From contig NZ_CP075583.1 of assembly GCF_023509035.1 (NCBI RefSeq), forward strand, positions 1,550,001-1,614,000: 64,000 nucleotides of DNA, read 5' to 3'. Below are positions 41,185 to 50,038 of this stretch, piece after piece. Within the stretch, counting starts at the first letter, position 1; each line of letters opens with the position of its first letter. The translations under genes were made by a program, and so were the position numbers. A model generated the notes under the pieces. It was not told the DNA's origin. It saw only the letters and a program-made list of their open reading frames with translations, and did not search any database. This DNA is from Janthinobacterium lividum (GTDB lineage: Bacteria; Pseudomonadota; Gammaproteobacteria; Burkholderiales; Burkholderiaceae_D).

Positions 41185-42789
41185 GTGTTTCGTTCTCATC
41201 CGTTATTAGCTCGAATCGTAATTTTTCTTGTTGTCCCTCTTAGTATTAGCATCGTTTTTGCCAATTGGTATTTTCGTCAAAGCTTGCCACGTACGGAAGC
41301 AGTTTTAAGCGTAGACAAGCTTACCCATAACGTGACTGTAACGCGCGACCAGAATGGCGTGCCTTCGATCGCGGCGGATAATGAGCATGACGTATATTAC
41401 ACCATGGGATATTTGCATGCCCAGGATCGCATGTGGCAGATGGAAATACAACGCAGGTTGGTGCAGGGGCGATTAAGTGAGATATTGGGGGAGAAGTTTC
41501 TTCAGCAAGATATTTGGTTTCGTACCCTGAATTTGTCAAATTCAGCTGCGGCAGCGATGCCTGCACTTAGCGCCGAGGCACAGGCATCGCTGCGGGCATA
41601 CGCCGATGGTGTGAATGCCTGGCTTGATGGCGCTTCAACCTTGCCGCCTGAGTTTGTTGCTTTAAGTATGCGCCCTGTACGCTGGACACCGCTGGACTCT
41701 CTGTCGGTCGTGAAACTGCTGGCGCTAAACTTAGGTGGAAATTACGGACAGGAACTTGAACGTTTCTTGGCGGGACGGCTGCTGGATTCGTCTGACTTGA
41801 ATGCTGTATTTGCGGGCTATCCAGCGAATGGGCCGACTGTCATTCAGTCAGCAGGCCATGGGGATGCAATAGCTGGCTTGCAACGATTGCATGATTTAAA
41901 AGACAAAATACAAGCGCAGTGGCAAATCGGCGGACGTTTCGTTGGTAGTAATGCCTGGGTAGTCGGAGATCGATTCATGGCAAACGGGCAACCCTCACTC
42001 GCCAACGATACTCATACTGGATTGCAAATTCCTTCGATCTGGTATCCGGTCGCGCAGAAAGGCGGACGACTTGCCGTATCAGGTATGAGTTTGGTAGGCC
42101 TTCCGGTTATCGTATTTGGACAAAATCAGCAGGTCGCCTGGGGTGGGACAAACATGATGGCCGATGTGCAGGATCTATACTTCGAGCAAGTCGACGGCAA
42201 TGATCGTGCCAGATATCGAACTGGATCGAGTTGGAAAGAATTTGACACAAGAATTGAGAAGTTTCACGTGAAGGCTGCATTCCCGGCCACGCTGCGCCCA
42301 GCGCTGGAGCCGGTAAATGTACAGATCAGAACAAGCGAACATGGTCCCATTATTAGCGACGTCATTGGAGCGTTTGATATGCCGGTAGCGCTTCGCTGGG
42401 TCGCCCTGGATAAAGGAGATACGACATATGAGTCATTCTTCCGACTAAGCTATGCCCGTGACTGGAAAATGTTCAACGACGCTCTCCGTTTTCATGTCGC
42501 GCCTGCGCTCAATATCGTTTATATGGACCTGTCAAAAAATATCGGTTATGTCGGGGTCGGCCGTATTCCAATTCGAGCCAAGGGAAATGGCAGTGTTCCT
42601 GCGCCAGGATGGAGAGGCGATTATTACTGGAAAGGCTATATTCCATTCGACGCGTTGCCGCGAACATTTAACCCCCTGAAGGCTATATTGTTTCTGCTAA
42701 TAATCGCATCACTGGCGATAATTATCCCTATTTCATTTCTAACGATTGGGCGCCACCGGCAAGGGCACAACGCATTACCGCAATGCTAG
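41185..42789 (+). CDS. Penicillin-acylase-family Ntn hydrolase, N-terminal segment
   Basis: Ntn-hydrolase precursor of the penicillin G acylase/PvdQ family. GTG 41185 is preferred over upstream TTG codons because AGAGGA lies six bases before it. The start is followed by a membrane anchor or uncleaved signal (RIVIFLVVPLSISIVFANW). The alpha-subunit part shows the family block RDQNGVPSIAADNEHDVYY and GYLHAQDRMWQMEIQRR. The autocatalytic junction is FVG|SNAWVVGD, with the new N-terminal nucleophile Ser at 41947-41949. The frame breaks in a C5 run (42672-42676), so the last ~37 residues of this reading frame are spurious. With one C restored the gene is 41185-43625, 813 residues. By analogy with PvdQ, the enzyme would remove a fatty acyl chain from a periplasmic peptide precursor. 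Confidence 0.85.
   Translation: MFRSHPLLARIVIFLVVPLSISIVFANWYFRQSLPRTEAVLSVDKLTHNVTVTRDQNGVPSIAADNEHDVYYTMGYLHAQDRMWQMEIQRRLVQGRLSEILGEKFLQQDIWFRTLNLSNSAAAAMPALSAEAQASLRAYADGVNAWLDGASTLPPEFVALSMRPVRWTPLDSLSVVKLLALNLGGNYGQELERFLAGRLLDSSDLNAVFAGYPANGPTVIQSAGHGDAIAGLQRLHDLKDKIQAQWQIGGRFVGSNAWVVGDRFMANGQPSLANDTHTGLQIPSIWYPVAQKGGRLAVSGMSLVGLPVIVFGQNQQVAWGGTNMMADVQDLYFEQVDGNDRARYRTGSSWKEFDTRIEKFHVKAAFPATLRPALEPVNVQIRTSEHGPIISDVIGAFDMPVALRWVALDKGDTTYESFFRLSYARDWKMFNDALRFHVAPALNIVYMDLSKNIGYVGVGRIPIRAKGNGSVPAPGWRGDYYWKGYIPFDALPRTFNPLKAILFLLIIASLAIIIPISFLTIGRHRQGHNALPQC
42672..42676. other. Frameshift site (C5, one C apparently missing)
   Basis: Six C would read FNPPEGYIVSANNRITGDNY and join the two halves of the Ntn acylase. 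Confidence 0.8.
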
Positions 42790-43625
42790 AAGAACGCATG
42801 CAAACGGGTGTTCGCTTGACTCCTGACGACATGAAGCGAATTCAACTCGACCAGCGCGATCTGGAAGCGCAACGTTTGTTACCTGTATTGACATCTTTAA
42901 TTCCTGAGACACCGCGTCAGCAAGAAGCGCTTCGTATACTCACAAATTGGCACGGGGATATGAACGCAGACAGTGCCGCCGCGGCAATCTATGCCGTCTG
43001 GATGCGTCATTTAAAAGAACAACTATTTACTGGAGCTTTGCGAGGAAACTGGAACCGAGCTTTCGAGCAACGCTACTTGAACGCCGTCGCAGAAAATGTG
43101 CCGGAAGAATCATTAATTATGATATTGAAGACACCCCACTCACACTGGTGCGGGTCGCAGAATACCGTGCCCGATTGCGGAAATGCCCTGCGGCATGCAC
43201 TCAACAGCAGTCTAAGTGAACTGGAAAAAATGCAGGGGAAACAAATGTCCACTTGGACATGGGGCGCCGTTCATGTCATGTCTTTTAGGCACATTCCTTT
43301 TAGTGAGGTAAAGCTGCTAGACAAAATATTTGGCCGAAAACTACCAAGTGGTGGATCCGTCGCAACTGTTAACGCTGCGGATGCGAATTACAAAGCCTCG
43401 ATCGGCTATGAACAGCAGTTGGGTGCGACATTTCGCCAGATTATACAATTCGATGATTACCAATTCATTAACTCGACCGGGCAGTCCGGCCATCCACTCA
43501 GTTCGAATTATGACGACATGATGCTATTGTATAGTCGCGGCCAATATATTCGGTTCACATCCAGGAAAGCACCGATGCATGTCCTTACATTGGTTTCGAA
43601 AGATTCCAAGAAAGAATTAAAATGA
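42783..43625 (+). CDS. Penicillin-acylase-family Ntn hydrolase, C-terminal segment
   Basis: 280 residues forming the C-terminal part of the acylase beta subunit. In the correct frame the protein runs through NDWAPPARAQRITAMLEER across the C5 frameshift just upstream, so the ATG given here is not a real start. It contains HWCGSQNTVPDCGNALRHAL, TWTWGAVHVMSFRHIPFSEV and an Asn/Ser-rich C-terminal region (GQSGHPLSSNYDDM) typical of this family, where the GQSG(H)P...Y(D)DM block lines the active site. The stop codon overlaps the exporter start (ATGA at 43622-43625), so acylase and exporter are translationally coupled. Confidence 0.83.
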   Translation: MLEERMQTGVRLTPDDMKRIQLDQRDLEAQRLLPVLTSLIPETPRQQEALRILTNWHGDMNADSAAAAIYAVWMRHLKEQLFTGALRGNWNRAFEQRYLNAVAENVPEESLIMILKTPHSHWCGSQNTVPDCGNALRHALNSSLSELEKMQGKQMSTWTWGAVHVMSFRHIPFSEVKLLDKIFGRKLPSGGSVATVNAADANYKASIGYEQQLGATFRQIIQFDDYQFINSTGQSGHPLSSNYDDMMLLYSRGQYIRFTSRKAPMHVLTLVSKDSKKELK

Positions 43626-45301
43626 AATTGTATGAAGCGTTTAGTGAGAAGGCCGCTAATAAAGTATTTGTTTCCATCGTACTGGGCGCCCTTGCTGGTG
43701 TCGCCTATGCGTTCTTAATTCCAATTGTCCTGAATAGCCTCAGTCCTGAATATGGCCCCCTGAAAGAAATAGCATATCCAAATGCGTACTACGTTTTTGG
43801 CCTCGAAGTGGCAACTCCTAAGTTGGCAGCCGTATTTTTATCCTTGTGTGGCTTCATTCTGATTGCGAGATCATTTTCTCAGATTACTCTTTTGCGCGTA
43901 TCGATGGACGTCGCCGTGGCACTCAGGATGAAAATCTATCGCCGGATTGCTTCAGCGCCCATCATAGCTCTTGAGCGAGTTGGAGCATCCCGGTTAATTG
44001 CTGTTTTAACTATGGATGTAGGGAGAATAGTAATGGGTGCCAGGGTTTTGCCCGATTTACTGATAAGTACAGTAACATTGATCGGAATGCTAGGTTTCTT
44101 GCTGTATATGAACGCAAACGTCTTTTGGTTTGTGATAGGGGCAATCATTTTCGGTATAATCAGTTACCAAGTCCCGGTTTATTTCGGCAATAAGGATTTT
44201 ATGCGCGCTCGCCATGCGGCTGACGATTTACAGGAGGCGATCCAAGGGCTAATTTATGGCGCGAAGGAGCTAAAACTTAATCATGAGAAACAGGATATAT
44301 ATTTCAATAAGGTTTTGTGCGAAGTTGAATCCATTGTCAGTAAATACGACAAGCGTGGTTCGACCATTGTTCGCGCCGCCATGAATTATGGCGATCTGAT
44401 TAGTTTTTTTGTTATCGGTGCGATCGCGTTTATCTTCGTCAACTATCATGCCATTACCAATAGCGAACTGGTCGGAGTCATAATGGCCTTGCTCTACGTC
44501 ACCAGTCCAGTTGCTACCATCTTGAATTGTATCCCCGTGATTGTGATCGCACAGGTGTCATATAATAAAGTAGATGAAATATTTACAGAGTTGCCTGTGG
44601 AAGCCAACGCATTGACAGCAGGATTTCTGCCTGAATGGTCAACTGTGCATTTCACAGGTGTAGGCTTTCAACATCACTCTCCGGCGGGATATGGATTCAA
44701 AGTCGGCCCAGTAGACTTTGATGTAGAACGTGGTCAGATAACGCTTATCGTTGGAGGTAATGGTTCCGGAAAATCCACGCTCAGCAAGTTGTTGACTTTG
44801 CATTATGTTCCAACAGAAGGCGAAATTCGTTTCGGCGATACCATCGTTACTTCCGAAACACTTTTGTGCTGCCGTCAGCAGATTGGCGCAATTTTCACTG
44901 ACTATTATTTGTTTGATCGCCTGCTAACTTCTACTTCGGACGCACAGCAAGTGCAAATCGATGCCTATCTCGTAGCACTGGAACTTGATGCCAAAGTGAA
45001 CGTTACAAATGGTAAATTTTCAACTCTAGCTTTGTCGGATGGGCAAAAGAAGAGGCTTGCGTTGTTGGTGTCATTATTAGACGAACGGAGTTTTTACCTG
45101 TTTGATGAATGGGCTGCAGACCAAGACCCAGTCTTCAAGGCCGTCTTTTACGAGAAAATTTTACCCGATCTTAGAGCGCGTAATAAGGTCATCATTGTCA
45201 TTAGCCATGATGAACGGTACTTTCATATTGCCGATAAGATTCTAGTGATGGACAATGGAAAATTGTTGCGATCCGAACGACCGCCGAGAGTGATGGCCTA
45301 A
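43622..45301 (+). CDS. Cyclic-peptide ABC exporter, PvdE/SyrD/YojI family
   Basis: 559 residues, the usual length for this family of fused permease-ATPase half transporters (PvdE ~550). About six membrane segments fill residues 1-310. The ATPase has Walker A GGNGSGKST, and the signature and Walker B are fused in the diagnostic block LSDGQKKRLALL ... YLFDEWAADQDP, which distinguishes PvdE/SyrD/YojI proteins from ordinary ABC exporters. It probably moves the acylated precursor peptide across the inner membrane to the periplasmic acylase encoded just upstream. The TAA stop (45299-45301) coincides with the left target-site copy of the adjacent IS element; the insertion left the reading frame intact. 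The gene is more AT-rich than the NRPS genes. Confidence 0.93.
   Translation: MKLYEAFSEKAANKVFVSIVLGALAGVAYAFLIPIVLNSLSPEYGPLKEIAYPNAYYVFGLEVATPKLAAVFLSLCGFILIARSFSQITLLRVSMDVAVALRMKIYRRIASAPIIALERVGASRLIAVLTMDVGRIVMGARVLPDLLISTVTLIGMLGFLLYMNANVFWFVIGAIIFGIISYQVPVYFGNKDFMRARHAADDLQEAIQGLIYGAKELKLNHEKQDIYFNKVLCEVESIVSKYDKRGSTIVRAAMNYGDLISFFVIGAIAFIFVNYHAITNSELVGVIMALLYVTSPVATILNCIPVIVIAQVSYNKVDEIFTELPVEANALTAGFLPEWSTVHFTGVGFQHHSPAGYGFKVGPVDFDVERGQITLIVGGNGSGKSTLSKLLTLHYVPTEGEIRFGDTIVTSETLLCCRQQIGAIFTDYYLFDRLLTSTSDAQQVQIDAYLVALELDAKVNVTNGKFSTLALSDGQKKRLALLVSLLDERSFYLFDEWAADQDPVFKAVFYEKILPDLRARNKVIIVISHDERYFHIADKILVMDNGKLLRSERPPRVMA
45298..45301. repeat. Left target-site duplication CTAA of the IS5-family element
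   Basis: CTAA directly abuts the left inverted repeat, and the same four bases follow the right inverted repeat at 46482-46485. The last three bases are the stop codon of the exporter gene. Confidence 0.75.
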
Positions 45302-46481
45302 GGAGGCGCTGATCAATTCGCTTTTTTGAGAGATTGGCGCACCAAATGGTCGAACAGTGAGCAGATCAAGCGCATTTTCGGTCGATTTGACGCGATGCTT
45401 CGCGTCTTTCGGTCATCAGGACGGACTACGGGATTCTGTGATCGTAAAGCGCTGGCCGGCAGCAGATTGGCGAAGGCAAAGAATGTGAACCACTGCGCAG
45501 TGTTCTTGGCTAGGCCGCGATATCACGTTTACGATGATGAAACAGGTTCTTGACAACATGAAACGGATGTTCGACTTTTGCCCGCACGCTCGCTTTTAGC
45601 TGTTCCAGCTTTTCCGTCAGTCGCCTCAGTTTATTCTTGGGCAGCGCCTTGCGTTTGGCACGCTTCATGACCACGTGCCACGTCACCGATTTGCGGATGT
45701 TTTCCGGCAGCTTTTCCACGCCTTGATAGCTGGCGTCGCCGAGCGCGACGGTCCGCTCGCCGTGCAGCAATGCGTACGCCTGTGTCACGTCAGCGACATT
45801 GCCTGCCGTGCAGATGACCGTGTGCACCAGGCCCGAAGCGGCGTCCACGCCGACATGCGCCTTCATGTCAAAATGTCAGACGTTGCCCTTCTTCGACTGG
45901 TGCATTTCAGGATCGCGCTTGCAATCCTTGTTCTTCGTCGACGGCGGCGCGGCGATCAGCGTGGCGTCGACAATGGTGCCTTCACGCATCATCAAACCTT
46001 TGTCAGCCAGATGCCCATTGATGGTGCCGAATATTTGCCGCGTCAGGCCGTTCACTTCCAGAAGGTGCCGGAATTTCAGCAACGTCGTCGCGTCTGGTGC
46101 CGACTCCCGGCCGAGGTCGATGCCGACGAAGGCACGGATCGACTGGCTGTCGTAAACTACGTCTTCGATGCCTTCCTCCGACAAGCCAAAGCACTACTGG
46201 GCCACGTACATGCGAAGCATGCGCGCCAGCCCGATCGGTGGACGACCGGTGCCCTCGACTATTGGATAGAACGGCTCAATGAGCTTATGCAGTTCGCCCC
46301 ATGGCGTCACGCTGTTGATCTCGGCAACGAAACGGTCACGCCGCTTGAGTTTTTTCTTGGCGGCGTACTCAAGGTCTGAGAAGCTCTTTTGCATGATGGA
46401 TCGCGGGTGTTGGAGGCAGTGCTAATGTCTCAGGTCAGCGCGCCACACGGAACGGTACCGGATGAATTAATCAGCGCTTGC
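45302..46481. mobile_element. Decayed IS5-family insertion sequence, ~1180 bp
   Basis: Terminal inverted repeats are GGAGGCGCTGATCAATTC (45302-45319) and, reverse-complemented, GCAAGCGCTGATTAATTC (46464-46481), matching at 15 of 18 positions. They are flanked by the direct repeat CTAA (45298-45301 and 46482-46485), which fits the 4-bp target sites of IS5-subgroup elements. The only gene is a broken transposase on the minus strand. The element separates the exporter gene from the phosphopantetheinyl transferase gene. Confidence 0.85.
45395..46394 (-). pseudogene. IS5-family transposase pseudogene
   Basis: Transposase of the IS5 family reading from 46394 leftwards. The DDE residues can be seen in IVDATLIAAP, ALGDASYQG and KVEHPFHVVKN. 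There are two in-frame nonsense codons: TAG after RMLRMYVAQ (46191-46196 region; the protein continues CFGLSEEGIEDVVYDSQS) and TGA after SKKGNV (near 45870; it continues HFDMKAHVGVDAASG). A frameshift near 45520 separates NLFHHRK from the remaining YRGLAKNTAQWF (down to ~45395). The nonsense changes are substitutions, unlike the homopolymer indels elsewhere, so this copy is genuinely inactive. Confidence 0.85.
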
Positions 46482-46485
46482 CTAA
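46482..46485. repeat. Right target-site duplication CTAA of the IS5-family element
   Basis: Direct copy of 45298-45301, immediately outside the right inverted repeat. Confidence 0.75.
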
Positions 46486-46571
46486 ATCGGGTCAGTTTTC
46501 TCTTCATACGCGACTGATGCAGGTCAAGTGGCTGACAGATGATTAAGCCAGTTGCGATAACGCCACTGTCG

Positions 46572-47333
46572 CTATGGAATAATTGACGGCCAGTCACAGC
46601 TTGTGAATACTGTACGTATATCAATCATGCTGAAACGTGCGGTTCGGATGATGCCGCGCGGTAGTGTAGGGCAGAGTGAGGTAAGTACTCTGAGTTGCAA
46701 CGTTCTGTTTTCACTGTCGATAACGCAAATTTCCACGGCACTAAAGTCAAAGACTTCCTTGACGGACGGAAAGGCAGCCTTGTAGAAACTTTCCTTGCAG
46801 GAGAAAACAATGGTAAGTAGTTGTTCCATCGGAATTTCTTTAGACCATATCCGTAAATTATCGACTTCGTGATGATTGAGGGCAATAGATATGATGCTAT
46901 CCCGCAAGGTATGATCGATAACGGTTTCAATGTCAATGCCTATACCGCCGCATGTTTTACTTGGTAGTACAACAGCGCCAGCATAGCGGGAATTGTGCGA
47001 GATGCTGCCAACAACTTTTGAAGGCCACTGCGGCTCTCGAAGTGGACCGCTGTGAATTTCTTCATCGTCGAGTCCAAACGGCGCGAGTGCGTGGCGCGCT
47101 GCTAGACGGCCATAAAAATATTCGGCTTGTCGTTTTTGAACGCTCTGTTTTATTGCCGCTGGATAGGCAATTTGACAGAGCTGGAACAGGGTCACGTCAA
47201 AATAGGCTTCATCGAACTCAAGCAGTGAGCAATACGCCATCTCGCCGGTCGAAAGAAAAAAAGGCAAGCGGCGAAGCGCAGGGTGATAGTGATTATCTTC
47301 CCGGGTCGTCTGGTAAAAAGATGGGTTATTCAT
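46572..47333 (-). CDS. 4'-phosphopantetheinyl transferase, EntD/Sfp type
   Basis: 253 residues. It transfers phosphopantetheine from CoA onto carrier-domain serines and so activates NRPS proteins. Family motifs appear in order: KRQAEYFYGRLAARHAL, VGSISHNSRYAG, GIGIDIE (metal-binding Asp/Glu) and FSCKESFYKA. The N-terminal third (FHP-like RREDNHYHPALRRLPFFLS) resembles EntD/NpgA-type enzymes used for siderophore synthetases. It lies on the minus strand, convergent with the NRPS operon and separated from it only by the IS element, so before that insertion it was the direct neighbour of the exporter. Role inferred from context: priming the ~11 carrier domains in this window. Confidence 0.92.
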   Translation of the reverse strand: MNNPSFYQTTREDNHYHPALRRLPFFLSTGEMAYCSLLEFDEAYFDVTLFQLCQIAYPAAIKQSVQKRQAEYFYGRLAARHALAPFGLDDEEIHSGPLREPQWPSKVVGSISHNSRYAGAVVLPSKTCGGIGIDIETVIDHTLRDSIISIALNHHEVDNLRIWSKEIPMEQLLTIVFSCKESFYKAAFPSVKEVFDFSAVEICVIDSENRTLQLRVLTSLCPTLPRGIIRTARFSMIDIRTVFTSCDWPSIIP

Positions 47334-47422
47334 AGATTCGAAGTGTAACAGAGACCGGTTGCTAAAGACGTGCCATCATACTTTCCGCTGTTAAGGCGGC
47401 TTCTCGAATAGCCTCTTTTTGA

Positions 47423-48306
47423 CTGTGTGAGGCGATTCAAGTGAATCCACACTTGCGACAATTGTATGGCATGGCCACGCTGCCAAATTCCAAGCCCAAA
47501 ACAGAGGATTTTTTGACGCGAATGGCATACTCTATGTCAACCTGCTTCAGGCGCAAGTTGATGCGGTGACATTTGATGATCTGAATTCGTTAGATGAGTT
47601 CGTTATCAGGGCACATCTTCAACTTGCCCGTGATCTTATGGCAGGTTTCGTTCAGTTTGAGCACATTCAGCCGTTGCTCAAACGTGCTGAGGTCGCGATT
47701 TCTCACCTAAAAAAAGTGGTGAGTATCACTAATGTCAACGCTGACGAGAAAATTCTAACAGTCATTTCGCTGAGGAATTGCAATCAGGAAGTCAAAAAAA
47801 TCCTGCCATTTCTCGTCGCGAAACACTTCTACAACCAGCATCGAAGTGTTGTTGCATCTCCGCCTGATAGGACCATGCATCTCATCATCGATGAGGCCCA
47901 TAACATTCTTTCGGAGCAATCGTCGCGAGAGCACGAAGTATGGAGGGATTATCGACTTGAGTTGTTTGAGGAAATTATCAAGGAGGAGCGAAAATTTGGA
48001 ATGTTTTTGACGTTGTCCAGTCAACGACCTGCAGATATATCGCCCACTATCGTTTCGCAAATTCATAATTTTTTTATTCACCGACTCGTAAATGATCGTG
48101 ATTTATTTTTGATAGAAAACACGATTAGTACGTTGGATCAAATTTCAAAGAGCCAGATTCCTAATTTATCAAGAGGGTGTTGTATTGTTACTGGCACTGC
48201 ATTTGATTTGCCGATGACATTGCAAGTTGACCTGCTGGAACGTACGAAACAAACAGATAGTGAAGATGTTGATCTTGGTGTGCTATGGGCAGGAGCGGAA
48301 AAATAG
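47423..48306 (+). pseudogene. HerA-like ATPase, 5'-truncated C-terminal fragment
   Basis: C-terminal half of a HerA/FtsK-like hexameric ATPase (DUF87 type). It shows the Walker B block LHLIIDEAHNILS, then TLSSQRPADISPTIVSQIHN and RLVNDRDLFLIENTISTLD, all typical of bacterial HerA-like proteins. The Walker A loop and the N-terminal barrel are missing. The homologous frame starts about 47423 (LCEAIQVNPHLRQLYGMAT...) directly after an in-frame stop and only 90 bases from the start of the PPTase gene. A T6 run at 47509-47514 shifts the frame: GMATLPNSKPKTEDFF joins DANGILYVN if one T is added. A start at GTG 47566 would give 246 residues. The absence of Walker A makes it inactive as an ATPase. 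It is AT-rich relative to the core genes. Confidence 0.75.
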
Positions 48307-48401
48307 TAAAGTCGTTTTCAATTCACATGTGATTCCCGGTATACGGACTGAATTTCAGATAGAAAATTCTCGACATCAAACATTACTAGAGGTGATTTAG
48401 A

Positions 48402-49373
48402 ATGGACGCAATTAGTTTGCTTGATGAACAGATTGAAAAGTACTCGCAGGGTATATATGAATTGGCATCTGTTTTTGACGCGAAAAGTGCTATTGATGGA
48501 TGGCAATATATTTTGCGCGGAGCTGAGGAACTAATTAACATTCCGACTGAAGATCCAACTGTGCTAACTCAAGAATTCTTAGATACACCGCTTTCGGCCA
48601 TAACAGAAAATCTAATGCTCCTTCATGTTCTTGGTGTCGCCGTGAGACGGCGTTTCGATAGTGATGTTGCGTATCGATTAAAATTCACGATTCTGCTGTT
48701 TGCAAACTTCCGGATTTCGCTACTTGTGGCAAAACGTTACGACACTGCCGAAATGCTCTCGACAGTGGGTGGAATCATCATGTTTTTGAGGTCACGCCGA
48801 CGACATATAGTGGCACTTCTATATACATTGCCGGATGTATGTCAAGGCCATCAAAATTTCAATCCCAACGAGGATGCTGCTCGTCTATTGCAGGCGGTTG
48901 AAAACGGTGTTGAACTTACTGGACTGCATCAGAAAGCAATGTTGGCTGAGGTATTTCAAGATTTTCAATTAACGAATGAGGATGGAAAGCTGGTTAGTAA
49001 TTATAGTTATCAACCATTAGATGATCTATTTTTAGATGCGGAACGAACTTCCGTCGTTGATATGGAGAAAATCACACGATATTCCTTAAATTCCGTTTCG
49101 CTGGAGCAACCGAATCACGGTAAAATTTTTTCATGTGCCGATATTCGTAATCAAATAATAATTACAACGGAATTGTACAATGAATTCAATTTGGATAAAA
49201 CTTTGTTTTGGTCATTTTCCCAGGTGGTGCAGGAGCTTCTAGTATTTTGTCATGATGACTACCATTTAAATATTGATATAGACGTTATTGTTCATGTGCT
49301 AGAGAATTTTTCTATTCCGGAAAAAAGTGGAGTCTTTTCTTGCACAAGGGAGGGGATTACGGAGTTAACGTAA
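48402..49373 (+). CDS. Uncharacterised protein between HerA fragment and nuclease
   Basis: 323 residues from ATG 48402, preceded by AGAGGTGA. I do not recognise a family. It is predicted to be soluble and largely helical, with no signal peptide or membrane segment and no obvious catalytic motif. The composition is AT-rich. Its last residues (SCTREGITEL) run into the next frame, where the sequence continues plausibly as NVNEFAAFIQVGKGCRS. A single missing base near 49365-49372 would fuse it to the nuclease domain into one ~497-residue protein. It lies 95 bases after the HerA-like fragment, so all three probably belonged to one cassette. Context suggests a defence role, which is unproven. Confidence 0.7.
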   Translation: MDAISLLDEQIEKYSQGIYELASVFDAKSAIDGWQYILRGAEELINIPTEDPTVLTQEFLDTPLSAITENLMLLHVLGVAVRRRFDSDVAYRLKFTILLFANFRISLLVAKRYDTAEMLSTVGGIIMFLRSRRRHIVALLYTLPDVCQGHQNFNPNEDAARLLQAVENGVELTGLHQKAMLAEVFQDFQLTNEDGKLVSNYSYQPLDDLFLDAERTSVVDMEKITRYSLNSVSLEQPNHGKIFSCADIRNQIIITTELYNEFNLDKTLFWSFSQVVQELLVFCHDDYHLNIDIDVIVHVLENFSIPEKSGVFSCTREGITELT

Positions 49374-49894
49374 ATGAATTTGCTGCATTTATTCAAGTCG
49401 GAAAGGGTTGTCGATCTACAGTTCCATTGATGGGGAGATTCCTTAATCAACTAAAAAATTTTTGTCTAAATAAAAATAGGCGTTATCAAATAAGAAGTGG
49501 ATATATTTTTGAAGAATGCGTTCGTGAAGCTCTAGAAAAGCAAGGATTTATAGTTAAAAATATTCGACGTATTGATCGTCAGGAATTCGATGTGATTGCT
49601 GTGCGAAATAACATTATATTTAATGTCCAATGCAAGAATAATTTTCTAGATCAAACTCGAATAGAGTCCGAGCGTAAAGTCTTCGCACGATATAATCGAC
49701 GGCTAGATAAGTATTATGAGAGAGCGCTAGAAAAAGAACGAATGAGGGCCGACTTGCTTTGCCGTGAACTTGGCTTAAGCGAGGTGAGGCAATTTGTGAT
49801 TAGTGCTTTTCCTATAGCTACAAAAAATCCTCGGATTCTGGCTTTTGCCAATATTTCAAACTTCTCCACTCTAGCAACTACGCTTGAGGTCTAG
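49340..49894 (+). CDS. PD-(D/E)XK restriction-endonuclease-like protein (Mrr-like)
   Basis: Up to 184 residues; the domain proper begins ~49430. Visible nuclease-fold features are a helix with Glu (GYIFEECVREALEKQGF), then REFD-type FDVIAVRNN (Asp) and the strand NVQCKNN, giving a Glu...Asp...Q-x-K arrangement typical of Mrr-like DNA endonucleases. A long charged helix (RRLDKYYERALEKERMRADLL) follows. The start is doubtful: the frame overlaps the preceding gene by 34 bases without a clear ribosome binding site, so the domain is probably the C-terminus of that protein with a one-base frameshift between them. Target and partner are unknown; proximity to a HerA-like gene recalls HerA-nuclease defence modules. 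Confidence 0.7.
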   Translation: MHKGGDYGVNVNEFAAFIQVGKGCRSTVPLMGRFLNQLKNFCLNKNRRYQIRSGYIFEECVREALEKQGFIVKNIRRIDRQEFDVIAVRNNIIFNVQCKNNFLDQTRIESERKVFARYNRRLDKYYERALEKERMRADLLCRELGLSEVRQFVISAFPIATKNPRILAFANISNFSTLATTLEV

Positions 49895-50038
49895 CGGCGG
49901 TGGATGGAGTTAATTTGGTATTATGTGCTACTAAGTTGACGGCCTAGTTGACAGCAATTCGTGTCAGATTGTTATGTAAATTCAGGTGCCGTTTAGTGGC
50001 CGTACATGTACACGCCATTGATCATCTAGATACGTCTG

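Noticed and set aside
47566..48306. Intact small HerA protein starting at GTG 47566
   Set aside because: Homologous sequence continues upstream in an adjacent frame, and Walker A is missing, so a fragment is the better description.
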